The notes under the pieces are model-generated. The model did no database searches. It was not told the origin of the DNA and saw only the letters and a list, made by a program, of their open reading frames with translations. Shown piece by piece: positions 1 through 9,167 of a stretch of DNA of 60,779 bases. Source of the DNA: Clostridiales bacterium (GTDB taxonomy: Bacteria; Bacillota; Clostridia; Christensenellales; Borkfalkiaceae). Position 1 is the stretch's first letter, and every line of letters begins with the position of its first letter. The position numbers and the translations under genes are program-made. The stretch covers positions 1-60,779 of the forward strand of contig SVHY01000005.1 of the NCBI GenBank assembly GCA_015055545.1. Reading direction: 5' to 3'.

Positions 1-217
1 CCGTCCATATCGATCTTCCTAAAGGTCTAATACCCGAAGTTTCGTTTGCGGGCGTACCGCCCATATAAATACAAGCGCTAAATAAATTATACCCTATCTT
101 TTCAAACCCAGCGTAATCCGCATATTGAGGTAAATACGACATATAGGCAATCGGGAAAATTTTCTTTCCGTCCACGTCCATAATCAATCTGCCGTTTTCT
201 CGTATAATTCTCTTCAT
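1..217 (-). CDS. Putative glycoside hydrolase, N-terminal part (runs off window)
   Basis: The frame opens at ATG 217, preceded by an AGGAAG ribosome site, and stays open to the window edge, giving about 72 residues. The start MKRIIRENGRLIMDVDGKK, followed by FPIAYMSYLPQYADYAGFEKIGYNLFS in the next stretch, reads like the first beta-strand and helix of a TIM-barrel hydrolase (GH42 or GH2-like, 'enter the barrel with FP'). No signal peptide is visible, so it is probably cytoplasmic. It is the last visible gene of the minus-strand carbohydrate cluster, which supports a saccharide-processing role. The family cannot be fixed without the C-terminal catalytic residues. Confidence 0.55.
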   Translation of the reverse strand, partial: MKRIIRENGRLIMDVDGKKIFPIAYMSYLPQYADYAGFEKIGYNLFSACIYMGGTPANETSGIRPLGRSIWT

Positions 218-245
218 TTTTCACTACTTCCTATTCCTAATTTAA

Positions 246-276
246 GGGCGTTTTTGGGCATTGCCCAAAAACGCCC
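246..276 (-). terminator. Perfect 15-bp intercistronic hairpin
   Basis: GGGCGTTTTTGGGCA and its exact complement TGCCCAAAAACGCCC are separated by one base. There is no U tract after it on the minus strand, so it is more likely an mRNA-stabilising or partial attenuating hairpin between the giant repeat gene and the next hydrolase than a full terminator. Confidence 0.5.
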
Positions 277-307
277 CCTTTGTTGCACATCTATGCGTTA
301 GATAATT

Positions 308-3247
308 TTAGTTCCAGCTAAGCACACCGTCCGTAACCGTCCAATATTTGCTATCAAACGTATTCAGGTCTTCAGCATTCGCTGTCGCGTCTTTTTGCAT
401 ATCACCTATCGATGCATAACGCTTAACTCCTGCAATCGTGATCGTTGTTTCGGTTTGGTTGCTTGCATCAGCTCTCGTTGCCTCGTTTGCCTTCGAGCCC
501 GCCAACATAGCGTTGCTGATTACGTAAACGTTCTTGAAGTTTGCATACGCACCTTCTGTGCTGTCTGCCACGCACATCAACGAACCACCATTGTAATTAG
601 CGTTCGACATATAGTTATACTCGTCAATTTTAATCACACAGTTTTCCATTACCGTGCTTCCGTCAATACTGCTCGCAAGGCCTGCACCACGGAGTGCGCT
701 TCCTGAACCTGTCATAAGCGTGCCAGATGCGACTGTAACCGAGATCTGCATAGTCGGAATATGTACGTACACGTTTTTCAACGTTGCCTTTTCTATTACG
801 CAAGCTAAAGCATACGTATCTCGCGCATGGTAGACCGCATTTGCAGTAGCAGTATCTCTGGTGAACACCAAATTCGTGAAGCCAACGTTTTGAACCGTAC
901 CGCCGACAATCACGCCAAACAGACCTCTACGATTCAACGAAAGGTTGGAAATGGTATGTCCATTACCTTCGAATACGCCCGTCAAGCCAACGTTGCTATG
1001 CCCGCTAACGCTCAGGTTTTCCCACGAAATCGACGCCTCGTTAGTCGTTACCGAATGTACGTATCCCGCACAATCAATATCCTTCGTCAAGACGTAATAA
1101 CCGTCAAATGCATTCGCACGGCCAACCATACCCGTATTTACCGCATATGCCGAAGCTCCCAAATTGAATACTGCTAAATCAGATGCCTCGTCGATAACCT
1201 TCGTTGCAGGAATTACGGAAACGTTATAAACCTGTTCGCTGCCCTGCAGGGCAATCGTCATCTGTACGGGGGTACCATCCTTATTCACGGGTACGCCTGC
1301 CACTTTTCCGTTTGTTACAGTGTATTCTGTTTCAGCAACTTTTACGCTTTCGATAACCGCTGTAGCAGAGCCGAACATTTTCGCCATATCTTCCGCACCA
1401 AACTTACCTTCCGACATATCCAAATAGTACGTGCCTTGTACGTTAATAGTATTAGTACGTACATTAAAGTAAGGAATCTTTCCTTCTTCAACTGTCCAGA
1501 AACCATTATCGAACGAAGAATAATCATTGCCTGCCTTTTGCATATCACCTACCGATGCATAACGCTTAGCGCCTGCAATCGTAATCGTCGCCCCGGTTTG
1601 GTTTCCTGCATCAGCTCTCGTTGCCTCGTTTGCCTTAGAGCCTGCAAGCATAGCGTTACTGATTACGTAAACGTCCTTGAAGTTTGCATACGCGCCTTCC
1701 GCGCTATCTGCCACGCGCATCAACGAACCGCCGTTGTAGCTTGCATTGGTCATATAGTTGTATTCGTCAATCTGAATCACGCAATTTTCCATTACCGTAC
1801 TTCCGTCAATACTGTCCGCAAGCCCTGCGCCACGGACTGCACTTCCCGCGCCCGTCGTGCCCGATTCACCATTCAATACATACGAACTCTGCATCGTCGG
1901 GATGTGTACGTACACGTTTTTCAACGTCGCACCCTCAATCACACAAGCCAATGTGTAGACGTTTTGACCGTTATAGCCACCACCGTTTGTAATATCGCCT
2001 CTGGTAAACTGCACGTTTTTGAATGCTACGTTTTGCACCGTGCCGCCAGCGATTGCGCCGAATAAGCCTCTACGTACCAGGGTGAGGTTAGAAATCGTGT
2101 ATCCGTTGCCTTCAAATACACCTGTAAGACCTGCGCCTTCCTCTATATGCCCCGTCATGGAGAAAGATTCATTGGCGTCGCTCGGTTTCGATACTGAATG
2201 TATGTAGCCCGTACAGTCAATATTTTTGGTTAATACGTAATAGCCGTCGAAGGCATTTGCATTCTTCCAAGTCGTCGAATAGATATTTGCCTCATCACCC
2301 AAATAAAATACCGCTAAGTCAGATGCCTCGTCGATTACCTTCGTAGCTTTTACGAAAGATGCGCGATATACGTTTGCATTTTCGTCGAATAAATTCAAGC
2401 TATGTTCGCCGTCCGCAATACCGTCTACACTTACCGTTGCTTCGTTATTTGTAACTACTACGTTGCCTATGAGTTTTGCCCCAACGTATGCCACGTACGT
2501 TTGATCGCCAAGCTCGTTTAATGCTAATGCAACGTTTCCATTGTCCGTTTCAGGGTTATATACGCCAGCACGCGTCGTTTGCGTTTCCGCGACACCTACG
2601 TATTCAGTCAACAGCGTACTTGCATCACCGTCTATTTGCGCCGCATTCGCAACCGCGCGCATACTTCTTGCCGTATCTTCCGCTTTTGCGTATATGACTA
2701 CGGGTTCGCCACTCGTCGGTGTGATTTCCACGTACGAACGTGCAACGAGTTCCGTTGCATAAATCTCGCGAAGTTCCGCATCATTAAGGTTCGTCCAGTC
2801 TTCTACCGTGTCGTCTTTGTAGAGCACCGAACCGTAATATTTACCATCTTCCAAAGCACCTTTCGTATCGTTGCAAAGCAACGTTTCCGCATTTTCCACG
2901 GTCATATCCGAAATGGTAACCTCTTCCGCTCTATTCGGCAAGTTTACCGCCGTGATAAGCGTACGGTATTCCACGCTCGCGCCTGCGTACGTCGTTTCAA
3001 TGTAGTTTACAAATTCGTCCGTTACGTTCGTTTCCCAACGGATACCTGCTTCGTTGTTTACCTTACGTACCGACGCACCCGTGCTCATATAAAAACCTTC
3101 GCTTGCGATTCTCGTCGTGCTATCCACCGTGATATCCGCCGATACTTTTACGTTGTCGCCGTCGATTTGCATTACGCCAACCGACACCGCCATTGCCACG
3201 CCAAGTGCTAACGTCAGCAATACTTTACTTTTCTTCGTCGCTTTCAT
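308..3247 (-). CDS. Giant secreted protein with two near-identical GLUG-like repeat blocks
   Basis: 979 residues with a Sec signal peptide at about residues 1-30 (KKSKVLLTLALGVAMAVSVG). Residues 45-210 form a beta-rich module (ASVRKVNNEAGIRWETNV ... YATELVARSYVEI) known from Clostridia surface proteins. Two long blocks then start at about residues 299 and 684, both opening with ATKVIDEASDLAVF. Each carries FDGYYVLTK-IDC-GYIHSV, TGVFEGNGYTISNL and RGLFG-I-GGTVQNV, which is the GLUG-type right-handed beta-helix pattern. The two blocks are almost the same over roughly 290 residues, a recent internal duplication. The 1180-aa neighbour shares the motif. No LPXTG or SLH anchor was found. Role inferred: cell-surface or extracellular glycan or substrate contact for this sugar locus. 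The start overlaps the stop of a 46-aa gene (TAATG). Confidence 0.8.
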   Translation of the reverse strand: MKATKKSKVLLTLALGVAMAVSVGVMQIDGDNVKVSADITVDSTTRIASEGFYMSTGASVRKVNNEAGIRWETNVTDEFVNYIETTYAGASVEYRTLITAVNLPNRAEEVTISDMTVENAETLLCNDTKGALEDGKYYGSVLYKDDTVEDWTNLNDAELREIYATELVARSYVEITPTSGEPVVIYAKAEDTARSMRAVANAAQIDGDASTLLTEYVGVAETQTTRAGVYNPETDNGNVALALNELGDQTYVAYVGAKLIGNVVVTNNEATVSVDGIADGEHSLNLFDENANVYRASFVKATKVIDEASDLAVFYLGDEANIYSTTWKNANAFDGYYVLTKNIDCTGYIHSVSKPSDANESFSMTGHIEEGAGLTGVFEGNGYTISNLTLVRRGLFGAIAGGTVQNVAFKNVQFTRGDITNGGGYNGQNVYTLACVIEGATLKNVYVHIPTMQSSYVLNGESGTTGAGSAVRGAGLADSIDGSTVMENCVIQIDEYNYMTNASYNGGSLMRVADSAEGAYANFKDVYVISNAMLAGSKANEATRADAGNQTGATITIAGAKRYASVGDMQKAGNDYSSFDNGFWTVEEGKIPYFNVRTNTINVQGTYYLDMSEGKFGAEDMAKMFGSATAVIESVKVAETEYTVTNGKVAGVPVNKDGTPVQMTIALQGSEQVYNVSVIPATKVIDEASDLAVFNLGASAYAVNTGMVGRANAFDGYYVLTKDIDCAGYVHSVTTNEASISWENLSVSGHSNVGLTGVFEGNGHTISNLSLNRRGLFGVIVGGTVQNVGFTNLVFTRDTATANAVYHARDTYALACVIEKATLKNVYVHIPTMQISVTVASGTLMTGSGSALRGAGLASSIDGSTVMENCVIKIDEYNYMSNANYNGGSLMCVADSTEGAYANFKNVYVISNAMLAGSKANEATRADASNQTETTITIAGVKRYASIGDMQKDATANAEDLNTFDSKYWTVTDGVLSWN

Positions 3248-3387
3248 TATTGCGCACCCCCTTGTTCGTCGAGCCCTTCAAACGTTACCCAGCTTAAATT
3301 AAAACGGCTATCTTCACCAGATAACGTCAATACGTCAACGGTTGAATACATAACCGTCAACTGTGGTTGTTCGTAAAAACGTTTCAT
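3247..3387 (-). CDS. 46-aa micro-protein coupled to the giant repeat protein
   Basis: A small gene with a strong site (GGAGGG, then ATG at 3387). The product begins MKRFYEQPQLTVMYSTVDVL and continues TLSGEDSRFNLSWV. Its TAA stop shares one base with the ATG of the 979-aa gene (TAATG), so translation is probably coupled. The pattern 'MK-aromatic-E-P-hydrophobic-DVLT-SG' recurs in many short unannotated Clostridia peptides, which speaks for real coding. There is no signal peptide or membrane segment. Function unknown; it could be a leader peptide that sets the output of the downstream gene, or a small interacting peptide. The antisense frames here look like noise. Confidence 0.7.
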   Translation of the reverse strand: MKRFYEQPQLTVMYSTVDVLTLSGEDSRFNLSWVTFEGLDEQGGAQ

Positions 3388-3498
3388 TTTTTACCCTCCA
3401 AATTTTTATAATGTCGTAGTTTTTTAAGTCTCGCGCCCAAGACTTTTATAAATGCGCGGCGTTTACGGTGGTGGCTCGCCGTAGTTCCGCTTTTTATA

Positions 3499-6400
3499 TC
3501 ATTTCTTCCAAACAGGTATTTGTCCTTCCGCTACCGTCCAGTAATCGTTTTCAAACGCGCTATAATCGTTGTTCGCGTCTTGCATATCCTTTGCCGTTGC
3601 ATAACGGTACATGCCCGTATAACGGGAAATTCTTTCGCCCGTTATCGTCGTTTCGGTAATATTCGTATTCGACGCACCGCCAAGCTGTTCGTATACGTAC
3701 GCACGACGCACTTCACGCCATTGTGCCAACGTAAGCCCCGTTTCGTTCGTTTCATTCTCCCCAAGTGCTATGGTAGAATTATTTTTATATACTGCGCTTG
3801 GATTCCACGAAGATATCATTGCGTTGGAAATGACGTATACGTTGCTAAACGAAACACTTGACCCCAAAGGATAATTCGTATTATATTTTGCAGAGCTTTC
3901 GTAGGCGATTAAGCCGTACGATCTTGCGTATTGCTTTTGCGTGCCTTCGATATCGTATTGGAAGATACAATTTTCCATCGTCGTTCTTCCGTACGCCATC
4001 GTTACCAAAAGCGATCTATTTCCGCGCGATTGAACACTGTTTGTCGTGCCGTTTCCGCCGATCAGTTCATTTGCTTGGATATATACGTTTTCAAGCGTTC
4101 CGTTTACCATTTGTTCTGCCAACAACGAAATATTTTCCTCGTTCGTATCGCCTTTAAGCGTTACGTTGGTAAACGCTACGTTTTTCACCGTTCCGCCGTA
4201 AATAACGCCAAACAAGCCGTGATGACCTACCGTCAAGTTGGAAATCGTATAGCCGTTTCCGTCGAATATGCCTTTCAATCCGCCGTTGTGGGCTTTTGCG
4301 CCTGCAAGCGACAACGATTTGAGATTGTCGCGTACCGCGCCCGTTGCGACTTGGTGCGTATAACCGCTTGCATCGATATCCTTAGCTAATACGTAATATC
4401 CATCAAACGACGTTGCGCTTTCTATATACGAATCCGTGCTCATCGTTGCTTGCGTAATTTTAAAAATTCGCGCGATATCGTCTATATCGTCAAGGTACTC
4501 CGTAACAGGAATCACCGTTGCTTTATAACCTAACGCTTCGCCTTGAAGTTTAAAGATAACGGACAATTTATCACCGTGTTTATCGATAGGGAAACCGTTA
4601 ATAACGTTATTCTCTCCCACGGTTAACGCGTGCGTTCCGATTTTTGCCGACTGAATAATGACGTCTGCGCGTCCAAATATCGACGTCAATTGCGCATCGG
4701 TAAATTCGCCTACTTGCGTGTCAAAAAGGTATTCTCCGTCCACTTCACGGGCAGGTTCTAAACCCGTCGATTCAAAACAAGGCAAGTACCCGTCTAAAAC
4801 AACCCAGTATTTCGAGAAGTGCGAGAAATCGTGTCCAGCCTCCAACATTTCTTCTTGCGTTGCATAACGGTAAACACCGCTCGCTTGCTTACAAAGATGG
4901 CTTAAAAACGTTCTACCGTTGTACTGTTCAAAATCATCGCCTTCACTATACCAAGGCATATTGTTGTCGTGGTTAGGTCTACCAACGATTTCGTAAATAC
5001 GGTTTTCTATTTCTTCATTCGTTGCGCCTGATTTTATATCGTTTGTCGCTAAGAGTACGTTAGAATTAACCGTTTTATAAATTTTCGCCAAGTTGGAAGA
5101 AATAAGTACGCTGTTCGTAACGACGTATACGTTTTCAAATACCAACGACGAACCCGTAGCGTTTTTCATACTTCCTTCATAAGCAAATAACCCGTATGAA
5201 TAACAATATTTCACCGTCGTACTTGCGATTTGATAAGTGAAGAAACTATCTTTAACGCTCGTCTTTCCAAACGCGCTTACCGCAAGTAACGCGCGCGAGC
5301 CACGCGCATCATTATCCGTACGCACGTCCTCTAAAGACTCTGCGCCGTAAATGGTGTTGGCTGTGATATATACGTCTTTAAACGTACCGTTCAACGATTG
5401 TTCAGCGAAAAGTGCTTTGTTTTCCTGATACGTGCTTCCTCTTAAAGTAACGTTGCTAAAACCGACGTTTTTCACCGTCCCACCGTAGATAAGTCCAAAC
5501 AAACCGTGGTCTTCCACCGTAAGGTCGAAAATCGTGTAGCCTCTACCGTCAAACGTACCCGTCAAGCCACCACCTTTTATCTCCAACGGACTTTCCGCAC
5601 TGATTTTATTCAGCTTGGAGCGGACACGATTGCCGTCTTTATAAGCCACGCTCGTTTCCGTTTCGTTTTCAGCAATCGTATTATCGGTTACCCTATGTAT
5701 ATAACCGCTTGCATCAATATTGCCAGCAAGCACGTAATAACCGCCGAACGTCGTCGCACTTTTTACCCTTTCACGCGTGCCGTCCATTTCCGTTTCAATT
5801 TCCGTTATTCGGAAGATTTCTTCTAAATCAGCCACCGACCTAATAATCCGTGAATATGCCACGATGGGAACGACGTAACCGTACGATTCCGTATACACCG
5901 TAATCGTGCTTTTGTTTGCCTCGTCTTGCACGGGCGTTACGCCAAATACTTTATTATCAAGTATTTCTAACGTTTTACCATTCTCTTCCGCACCTGCAAG
6001 CGTAACGTTTTCGCCAAAAATCGTTTCAATGGGTAATTCGCCTATCTCCGTTTCAAACTCAAGCGTTGCACCGGCGTATTCCGCAATCGAAGGCAATACG
6101 GTTACCTTAAAAGATTTTTCGTACGTTTCGTTTTGACTGTCCGTGCAGGAAATCAAAATCTCCGCTACGCCTTTTTTGCCCATAGAACGTATGACTTTTT
6201 CCGTCGCGTCGTATTCTACAACGTCTTCGCCTGCAACGATTTCCACTTGCGCGTTTAACGCTTCCCCGTTTTCAAACGCCTGCACGGAAAAAGCCGTTTC
6301 CGTAACGTAGTCGTTTCCGCAAAATTCGGGTATAGCGTACAGCGTAAATTCATTTTGCGAGCCATCGTTAATATACAAAGCGACGTTCGTAGATACTTCC

Positions 6401-7041
6401 ACTTCAAACGTTTGCGTTAACATTACACTTTGCGCACCAGCCCACTGCGCAACGGCTTTCATAGTAGTTTTTCCAACCTTTTCGGGTTGAAAAACATTCC
6501 CTTCCATCCTACCTATCGTAGGGTCGGAAAGCGTATACGTTATCGTATCCGCGTCAAATTTTTTACCGTTAAAGCTTACGTACGGCGTAAATTCAAACGC
6601 TTCTAGCTGGGCAACTTTTATCTTTCCGTCTTTTATGCAGTCAAATGTAAGTACGGGAATGCGTTCGCCTATTCCTACGCTGATTTGCGCCGTCGCTACT
6701 TCTTCGCCGTATTTTACCGTAACGACCGCCGTTCCTACGCGCTTTGCCGTGCATTTACCTTGGTCGTCTACGCTAAGCACGTCCGCATTAGAAGATTCAA
6801 AACTAAGCGTGTCGTTGCGTGCAAAATCGTACGCAACGTTTAAATACTCCTCATCTCCTATCAGTAATTGCAAGTCAGCGTTTTTAACAGTTAATTTCGT
6901 TTCCTCCGCAGGTTGCATAACGGAAACGTCCGTATCCAAATCGTCGCTTGTTTCCTCGCCGTTTTTACAACAAACGCCACCAACTACAAGCAATAACGAA
7001 GCAAACGCTAAAAAGAGATGTTTTATAGTTTTCTTTTTCAT
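3499..7041 (-). CDS. Giant exported protein: Big_2-like Ig domain plus two GLUG-like blocks
   Basis: 1180 residues. The N terminus (LFLAFASLLLVVGGVCCK) is a signal peptide with Cys24/Cys25 and a weak lipobox, so a surface lipoprotein is possible. Residues about 45-125 match a bacterial Ig-like (Big_2) domain (NADVLSVDDQGKCTAKRVGT, then AVVTVKYG). Further Ig-like strands run to about 390. Two long blocks begin near residues 398 and 855, each with GYYVLA--IDASGY-H-V, GL-G-FDG-GYTI and HGLFG-IYGGTVKNV, the same GLUG/beta-helix motif as in the 979-aa product. The start at 7041 follows GGAGAG. It lies between the DUF4838 gene and the 46-aa gene in one direction, so it is likely co-expressed and involved in surface handling of the locus substrate (inferred). 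Confidence 0.78.
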   Translation of the reverse strand: MKKKTIKHLFLAFASLLLVVGGVCCKNGEETSDDLDTDVSVMQPAEETKLTVKNADLQLLIGDEEYLNVAYDFARNDTLSFESSNADVLSVDDQGKCTAKRVGTAVVTVKYGEEVATAQISVGIGERIPVLTFDCIKDGKIKVAQLEAFEFTPYVSFNGKKFDADTITYTLSDPTIGRMEGNVFQPEKVGKTTMKAVAQWAGAQSVMLTQTFEVEVSTNVALYINDGSQNEFTLYAIPEFCGNDYVTETAFSVQAFENGEALNAQVEIVAGEDVVEYDATEKVIRSMGKKGVAEILISCTDSQNETYEKSFKVTVLPSIAEYAGATLEFETEIGELPIETIFGENVTLAGAEENGKTLEILDNKVFGVTPVQDEANKSTITVYTESYGYVVPIVAYSRIIRSVADLEEIFRITEIETEMDGTRERVKSATTFGGYYVLAGNIDASGYIHRVTDNTIAENETETSVAYKDGNRVRSKLNKISAESPLEIKGGGLTGTFDGRGYTIFDLTVEDHGLFGLIYGGTVKNVGFSNVTLRGSTYQENKALFAEQSLNGTFKDVYITANTIYGAESLEDVRTDNDARGSRALLAVSAFGKTSVKDSFFTYQIASTTVKYCYSYGLFAYEGSMKNATGSSLVFENVYVVTNSVLISSNLAKIYKTVNSNVLLATNDIKSGATNEEIENRIYEIVGRPNHDNNMPWYSEGDDFEQYNGRTFLSHLCKQASGVYRYATQEEMLEAGHDFSHFSKYWVVLDGYLPCFESTGLEPAREVDGEYLFDTQVGEFTDAQLTSIFGRADVIIQSAKIGTHALTVGENNVINGFPIDKHGDKLSVIFKLQGEALGYKATVIPVTEYLDDIDDIARIFKITQATMSTDSYIESATSFDGYYVLAKDIDASGYTHQVATGAVRDNLKSLSLAGAKAHNGGLKGIFDGNGYTISNLTVGHHGLFGVIYGGTVKNVAFTNVTLKGDTNEENISLLAEQMVNGTLENVYIQANELIGGNGTTNSVQSRGNRSLLVTMAYGRTTMENCIFQYDIEGTQKQYARSYGLIAYESSAKYNTNYPLGSSVSFSNVYVISNAMISSWNPSAVYKNNSTIALGENETNETGLTLAQWREVRRAYVYEQLGGASNTNITETTITGERISRYTGMYRYATAKDMQDANNDYSAFENDYWTVAEGQIPVWKK

Positions 7042-7055
7042 TTCTTCTCTCCTTA

Positions 7056-9134
7056 TTAACTATTTGCAATATTGTTAATTACGTCCATGATTGTTGAAGA
7101 ACTACCTTCAGACATTCTCATTCCACCCAAGCCTAAAAGCTCTTCATTTTCTTTAAATTGATTGACAAGCTTTTGTTTTTCCGTCGACGATAATCCGCTG
7201 TCTGCGTCGCGACCATACAAATCCAACATGATAAACGCAGGGGAAATCCATTCCGTAAGAATGTGCCGTTTTAACGATTCGTAATATGCAGGGTTGGTCT
7301 GTTCGTAGCGTTGCACCGTTTGCAGAGCTTGTTCGCAAAGCCCAACCCACCGCCGTAACGTCGTCAACGGCCAGTATTCCTTCTTGTTGATATTTGTATA
7401 ACAGGACCTTTCTTTATGCAATCCGTATTCTTGGCAAATCACCGCGCTATGCGCTCGCAATTCGTCAAAATACGTACGCATATACGTCGCGCTCTCCCCA
7501 AACATCGCGTCAAACCATTTATCCGTTAATTCCGCCGACTTTTTCGACGTATCCCACATCAATTCTTTTGCTATGTAGAATTTTAAGTTTTGAAATCCGG
7601 TATCCACTTGATTTTTGACACCTTGTAAAAACATCATTTCCGCATCACGAACGGCTGCATACGCAAACATATCTTCCGTGAAATAGGAAAACGTGTCGTA
7701 AAAATACATCGGATAATGGAAATTTATAAAATAATGCCAGTGTTGAATGTGGTCGGAAATGGAGTCCCATTTATCTATATTTTCACGATATTCCACCACT
7801 TCTTCATCGAAAAATCCGCGTTGGAAATCGCAATGAATAGGCGCATAATACACGGAAATATTTTCGCGCAATTTCACCTTTTCGTCTATCGGTTCAAAGC
7901 ATCCGCTTTTTTCATTATATCTTGCCGGAGCTTTCTCAAAATTGTAATATGCAAAGAACCAAATCGTGAAATCTTCACGGTAATGGTCGGCATTCGCAGG
8001 ATCTTCCATCCACGTTTCCACCAACTCGCCAACTCTGTTCATCCATATACAAACAGCGCCCGCTTCCGTACCATAATAGTCTGCCAGTTCAACGCATTTT
8101 GCGCAATTGCAACAATCGTAATTATCTTGCATTGTAATACTAACCGCGTTCTTCCCTTCTTCCACAGGTATATTTTCCAAGGTGAAAATAATCTTCTTTG
8201 CCGCTTCTTGCGTCATCAAATCGTATTCCGTCGCATCGCCGTGTGCCGTATAACAAAGTTGTGGCTCGTGGTTGCTATCAACGATATCCGAGAACCACTT
8301 CGGGTGTTCTGCGCTGTAAATATCCTTTGCAAGTACTGTGTTGGAGTTGGTACTTGCTTTATAATAAGAATCTGTATTGTATTCTTTATATATCGGCAAT
8401 AAATTGTAGCCACGTTCTTCCATTGCGCGCGATCTTGCGCCGAACATTCTTGCGTCGTACGTTCTCGTTTCGTTTGTAATAGCCCCTAAGCTACCCTTAC
8501 CCACACGATTTTCAAAATCAGGGATATCGGTTACGTCCAAGGTCTTGAATTTAACGTTTCTAACCCCCGTATCCAGCGTATAACAATCCCAGTAATAACT
8601 TTCAAAGCCAAAGAACAGTTCCATAAACGAGTACACAGAGTACAACGTTCCCGTGTCGTATCCACCGACGAGATACATATTGTTATCTTGCGTAGCAATA
8701 CGAATACCGTCCCTGCCAAGTTCTTTTTTATTATAAGAAACCCCCGACGTCTTTAACAACGACGTTTCGCCTAACGAAATGTATTTCTGATTAGCATTGT
8801 GTTGCATATCACCATTGTCGTAAATTACGTCTAAATATATACCCGTAGCCTTTTCAAAGAAATATCTAAACTCTGTTACGGCGTTGGCAACGTATACACC
8901 AGCCGTAGCTGAAACGACGACTTTATAATCGGTTTTCCCGTCTTTTACAAAATCTTTATCCGTTTCCGTAACGTTAAAAACGTGCGTTCCGTCGTAGGTG
9001 GAACGTAAAGAATCTATTTTAGAAACGCTTTCTTCTTCCGTAGCCGATTCTTCACTATCACTTTTACAACCCACGCTAAATAATATCGTGAATGATAATA
9101 ACAAAGAAAGTATTTTGCTTTTTTTCTTTTCCAT
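7056..9134 (-). CDS. DUF4838 lipoprotein, alpha-glucuronidase-like N-terminal domain
   Basis: 692 residues. A signal with lipobox SVGC gives lipidated Cys23, so it is anchored outside the membrane. Residues about 60-190 resemble the GH67-type N-terminal domain (VVVSATAGVYVANAVTEFRY, then GIRIATQDNNMYLVGGY). The following 300 residues are DUF4838, with CYTAHGDATEYDLMT, the cysteine cluster NYDCCNCAKC and GAVCIWMNRV. DUF4838 proteins occur in polysaccharide loci and are predicted TIM-barrel hydrolases; no activity can be asserted here. It sits 33 bases after the Ig-like protein gene and before the 1180-aa gene, so it belongs to the same operon. Confidence 0.82.
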   Translation of the reverse strand: MEKKKSKILSLLLSFTILFSVGCKSDSEESATEEESVSKIDSLRSTYDGTHVFNVTETDKDFVKDGKTDYKVVVSATAGVYVANAVTEFRYFFEKATGIYLDVIYDNGDMQHNANQKYISLGETSLLKTSGVSYNKKELGRDGIRIATQDNNMYLVGGYDTGTLYSVYSFMELFFGFESYYWDCYTLDTGVRNVKFKTLDVTDIPDFENRVGKGSLGAITNETRTYDARMFGARSRAMEERGYNLLPIYKEYNTDSYYKASTNSNTVLAKDIYSAEHPKWFSDIVDSNHEPQLCYTAHGDATEYDLMTQEAAKKIIFTLENIPVEEGKNAVSITMQDNYDCCNCAKCVELADYYGTEAGAVCIWMNRVGELVETWMEDPANADHYREDFTIWFFAYYNFEKAPARYNEKSGCFEPIDEKVKLRENISVYYAPIHCDFQRGFFDEEVVEYRENIDKWDSISDHIQHWHYFINFHYPMYFYDTFSYFTEDMFAYAAVRDAEMMFLQGVKNQVDTGFQNLKFYIAKELMWDTSKKSAELTDKWFDAMFGESATYMRTYFDELRAHSAVICQEYGLHKERSCYTNINKKEYWPLTTLRRWVGLCEQALQTVQRYEQTNPAYYESLKRHILTEWISPAFIMLDLYGRDADSGLSSTEKQKLVNQFKENEELLGLGGMRMSEGSSSTIMDVINNIANS

Positions 9135-9167
9135 TTTCTCTTATCCTTCCTTTTAAGCCGTTTTTCA

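Noticed and set aside
2579-3211. 210-codon plus-strand frame opposite the 979-aa gene
   Set aside because: It is an antisense shadow of a Thr/Ala/Val-rich gene; no motif, no promoter.
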